Shown: one piece after another, positions 61,848 through 64,000 of the stretch | Numbering within the stretch: the stretch's first letter is position 1 | Layout: every line of letters starts with the position of its first letter | Source: Pelagibacteraceae bacterium AG-333-C14 | GTDB lineage: Bacteria; Pseudomonadota; Alphaproteobacteria; Pelagibacterales; AG-422-B15 | Direction of reading: 5' to 3' | Assembly (NCBI GenBank): GCA_003282485.1 | Contig: QBZD01000001.1 | Coordinates: 143,105-207,104, forward strand | DNA: 64,000 nucleotides | Program-made: the position numbers and the translations under genes | The notes under the pieces: model-generated | Databases searched by the model: none | Told to the model about the DNA's origin: nothing | The model's input: only the letters and a program-made list of their open reading frames with translations

Positions 61848-63100
61848 AAATTGAAAATGAATTAGATATTTTAGGTAAAGAAAGCGTTATTGCCTCTCAA
61901 GAAATCAAATCTTTAGGCAAGAAAGAAAAGAATGAACTTTTAAATGCAATCATAGAAACACTTAAAAATGATAAAGATCAAATTTTAGAAGCTAATAAAT
62001 TAGATATAGAAGTATCTCAAGATAAATTGTCTAACGCAATGCTTGACCGCTTGATGCTGGATGATGAAAGGTTTGAAAGTATTATTGAATCAGTAAAAAA
62101 TGTAATTACTCTAGAGGACCCCACTGGCAATATTTTATTTACTAATGAAAGACCGAACGGAATGATTGTTGAAAGAGTATCTGTCCCTCTTGGAGTAATT
62201 GGAATTATATATGAAAGCAGACCAAATGTAACAATTGATGCTACTGTATTGTGCCTTAAAGCAGGAAACAGTGTAATACTCAGAGGTGGGTCTGAGTGTT
62301 TCAATACAAATACAGCCATGGTCAATTCAATGCAAAAAGCTATTCAATCAAAATCTGTGAGTAAAAATATAGTTCAGTATGTAAATACAACCGACAGAGT
62401 TGCAGTAGATTACATGCTGTCCAAAATGGAAAAATATATTGATGTAATAGTTCCTCGAGGAGGCAAAGGTCTTGTTAAGAAAGTTCAGGATACTGCAAAA
62501 ATTCCAGTTATTGGTCACCTTGATGGCATATGTCATCTTTATGTTGATGAAACATCGGATCCTGATCTTGCAAGTAAAATTGTAGAAAATGCAAAATTAA
62601 GAAGGACTGGTATTTGCGGTGCTGCTGAAACAGTTCTTATAGATGAAAAGTGTATTGATAGTCATTTAGGTAAAATAATAGAAACTCTCATTAAAGGTGG
62701 TTGCGAAGTTAGAGGTGATAGCATATGTATGAAATTTTCCGATAAAGTGAATGCAGCAAATGAAATTGATTGGGAAACTGAGTATCTTGATGCAATTATA
62801 TCAATTAAAATTGTTAAGGATGTTGATGAAGCAATTGATCATATAGCTAAATATGGATCGGGGCATACCGAAAGTATTATTTCTGAAAATAAAAATAATG
62901 TTGAAAAATTTTTAAATTCAGTAGGCAGTGCAATTGTGATGCATAATGCATCTACTCAGTTTGCTGATGGTGGAGAATTTGGGCTTGGTGCAGAAATTGG
63001 AATAGCAACAGGCAAGCTACATGCAAGAGGTCCTGTGGGTCTTGAAGGTTTGACAACCTACAAATATATTGTTCGTGGAAGTGGGCAGGTAAGACCATAA
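61844..63100 (+). CDS. proA: Glutamate-5-semialdehyde dehydrogenase
   Basis: RVSVPLGVIGIIYESRPNVTIDATVLCLKAGNSVILRGGSE; FADGGEFGLGAEIGIATGKLHARGPVGLEGLTTYKYI. Confidence 0.97.
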
Positions 63101-63661
63101 ATGAAGATAGGAATTCTAGGAAGCTCATTCAATCCTCCACACAAAGGTCATTTAGAAATATCAAATCGAGCACTGACGACTTTTAGTTTGAATGAAGTTT
63201 GGTGGCTGATAACCAAAGTTAATCCATTAAAAAACTCTTCTGATTATATTCCGTTGAATGAGCGAAAAAATAAAATTGATGAAATCACTGAAAATAAGAA
63301 TATTAAATTCAAATATTATGAAGAAGAAACAAATTCTAACTACCTTATAGATAATCTAAAATATATAAAAGAAAAATTTTCAAAAGATACTTTCATTTTT
63401 CTTATGGGAAGCGACTCACTTAATGAGATGCATGAATGGAAAGAATACGAGAGTATATTTAGGCAAATACCTATTGCAGTATTCAATCGACAAGATAGTG
63501 AATATCAATCATTAAACTCAAAAGCAGCCAAAGCATTTGAAAAATACCGTATAGATGATCTATCAAAGAGCTCAATATTTAAGGAAGGTCCCAGCTGGAC
63601 ATTTATTCAAGATTTTGATGAAAATATATCTTCTACAGAAATAAGGTCTAAAATTGACTAA
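63101..63661 (+). CDS. nadD: Nicotinate-nucleotide adenylyltransferase
   Basis: KIGILGSSFNPPHKGHLEISNRAL; FLMGSDSLNEMHEWKEYESIF; ISSTEIRSKID. Confidence 0.94.
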   Translation: MKIGILGSSFNPPHKGHLEISNRALTTFSLNEVWWLITKVNPLKNSSDYIPLNERKNKIDEITENKNIKFKYYEEETNSNYLIDNLKYIKEKFSKDTFIFLMGSDSLNEMHEWKEYESIFRQIPIAVFNRQDSEYQSLNSKAAKAFEKYRIDDLSKSSIFKEGPSWTFIQDFDENISSTEIRSKID

Positions 63662-63977
63662 TATCCTTGAAAATATCCTGACAGAATTGGAGGACAGCAA
63701 AGCTTCAGATATAGTTTCAATTAATATTTCAAAAAAAACATCGCTAGCTGATTATCTAGTATTTGCAACGGGGACCTCCAATCGACACATCAATTCTATT
63801 TCACAGTCAGTACATAAAAAGTTAAAGAAATTAAATATCAAAACCCCTTCTATTGAGGGAAGTAATGATAGTGGATGGATCGTTATTGATAGTGGAGATG
63901 TAATAGTGCATTTATTTAAAGATGAGATTAGGAAGTTTTACAACCTTGAAAATATGTGGTCAACCGAAATAGAATAA
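63654..63977 (+). CDS. rsfS: Ribosome silencing factor RsfS
   Basis: TSLADYLVFATGTSNRHINSISQSV; GSNDSGWIVIDSGDVIVHLFKDEIRKFYNLENMW. Confidence 0.95.
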   Translation: MTNILENILTELEDSKASDIVSINISKKTSLADYLVFATGTSNRHINSISQSVHKKLKKLNIKTPSIEGSNDSGWIVIDSGDVIVHLFKDEIRKFYNLENMWSTEIE

Positions 63978-64000
63978 TAGATTTAATATCATGGACATTG

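Noticed and set aside
63991-64000. Possible start of the next gene (ATGGACATTG), perhaps rlmH
   Set aside because: Only 10 nt visible; the gene-order expectation is reasonable but the sequence cannot support a call.

Overview
This is a compact, AT-rich chromosomal window from an alphaproteobacterium, probably a streamlined marine lineage (inference from gene order and base composition). It is almost entirely coding. I see about 60 protein genes, two tRNAs (Arg-CCT and Leu-CAA), and one SAM-II-class riboswitch with a strong sigma70 promoter and a terminator upstream of metX. I found no CRISPR array, prophage, IS element or rRNA. The dominant metabolic theme is the ethylmalonyl-CoA pathway and its B12 support: mcl, meaB/mcm, ecm, ccr, mcd, a PduO-type adenosyltransferase, etfBA and phaAB. 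Housekeeping blocks include secA, accA, aroKB, rpoH, ispH, pabBC, coq7, argH-lysA, hisC-tyrA-metXW, serCA and rplU-rpmA-obgE-proBA-nadD-rsfS. The less ordinary observations are: a CarD-family regulator with a long tandem-repeated poly-Lys N-terminal tail, convergent with an unlisted 40-aa Lys/Ala-rich protein; an AccA with a C-terminal transmembrane extension; a J-domain/CobS/CobT trio with no CobN in the window; an RND-MMPL/LolA-like/beta-barrel trio; a SAM-II element placed for transcriptional control; and ten convergent gene pairs that overlap or abut with no intergenic DNA. I did not find clear evidence of a wholly new system. The CarD/H1-like locus is the best candidate for follow-up.
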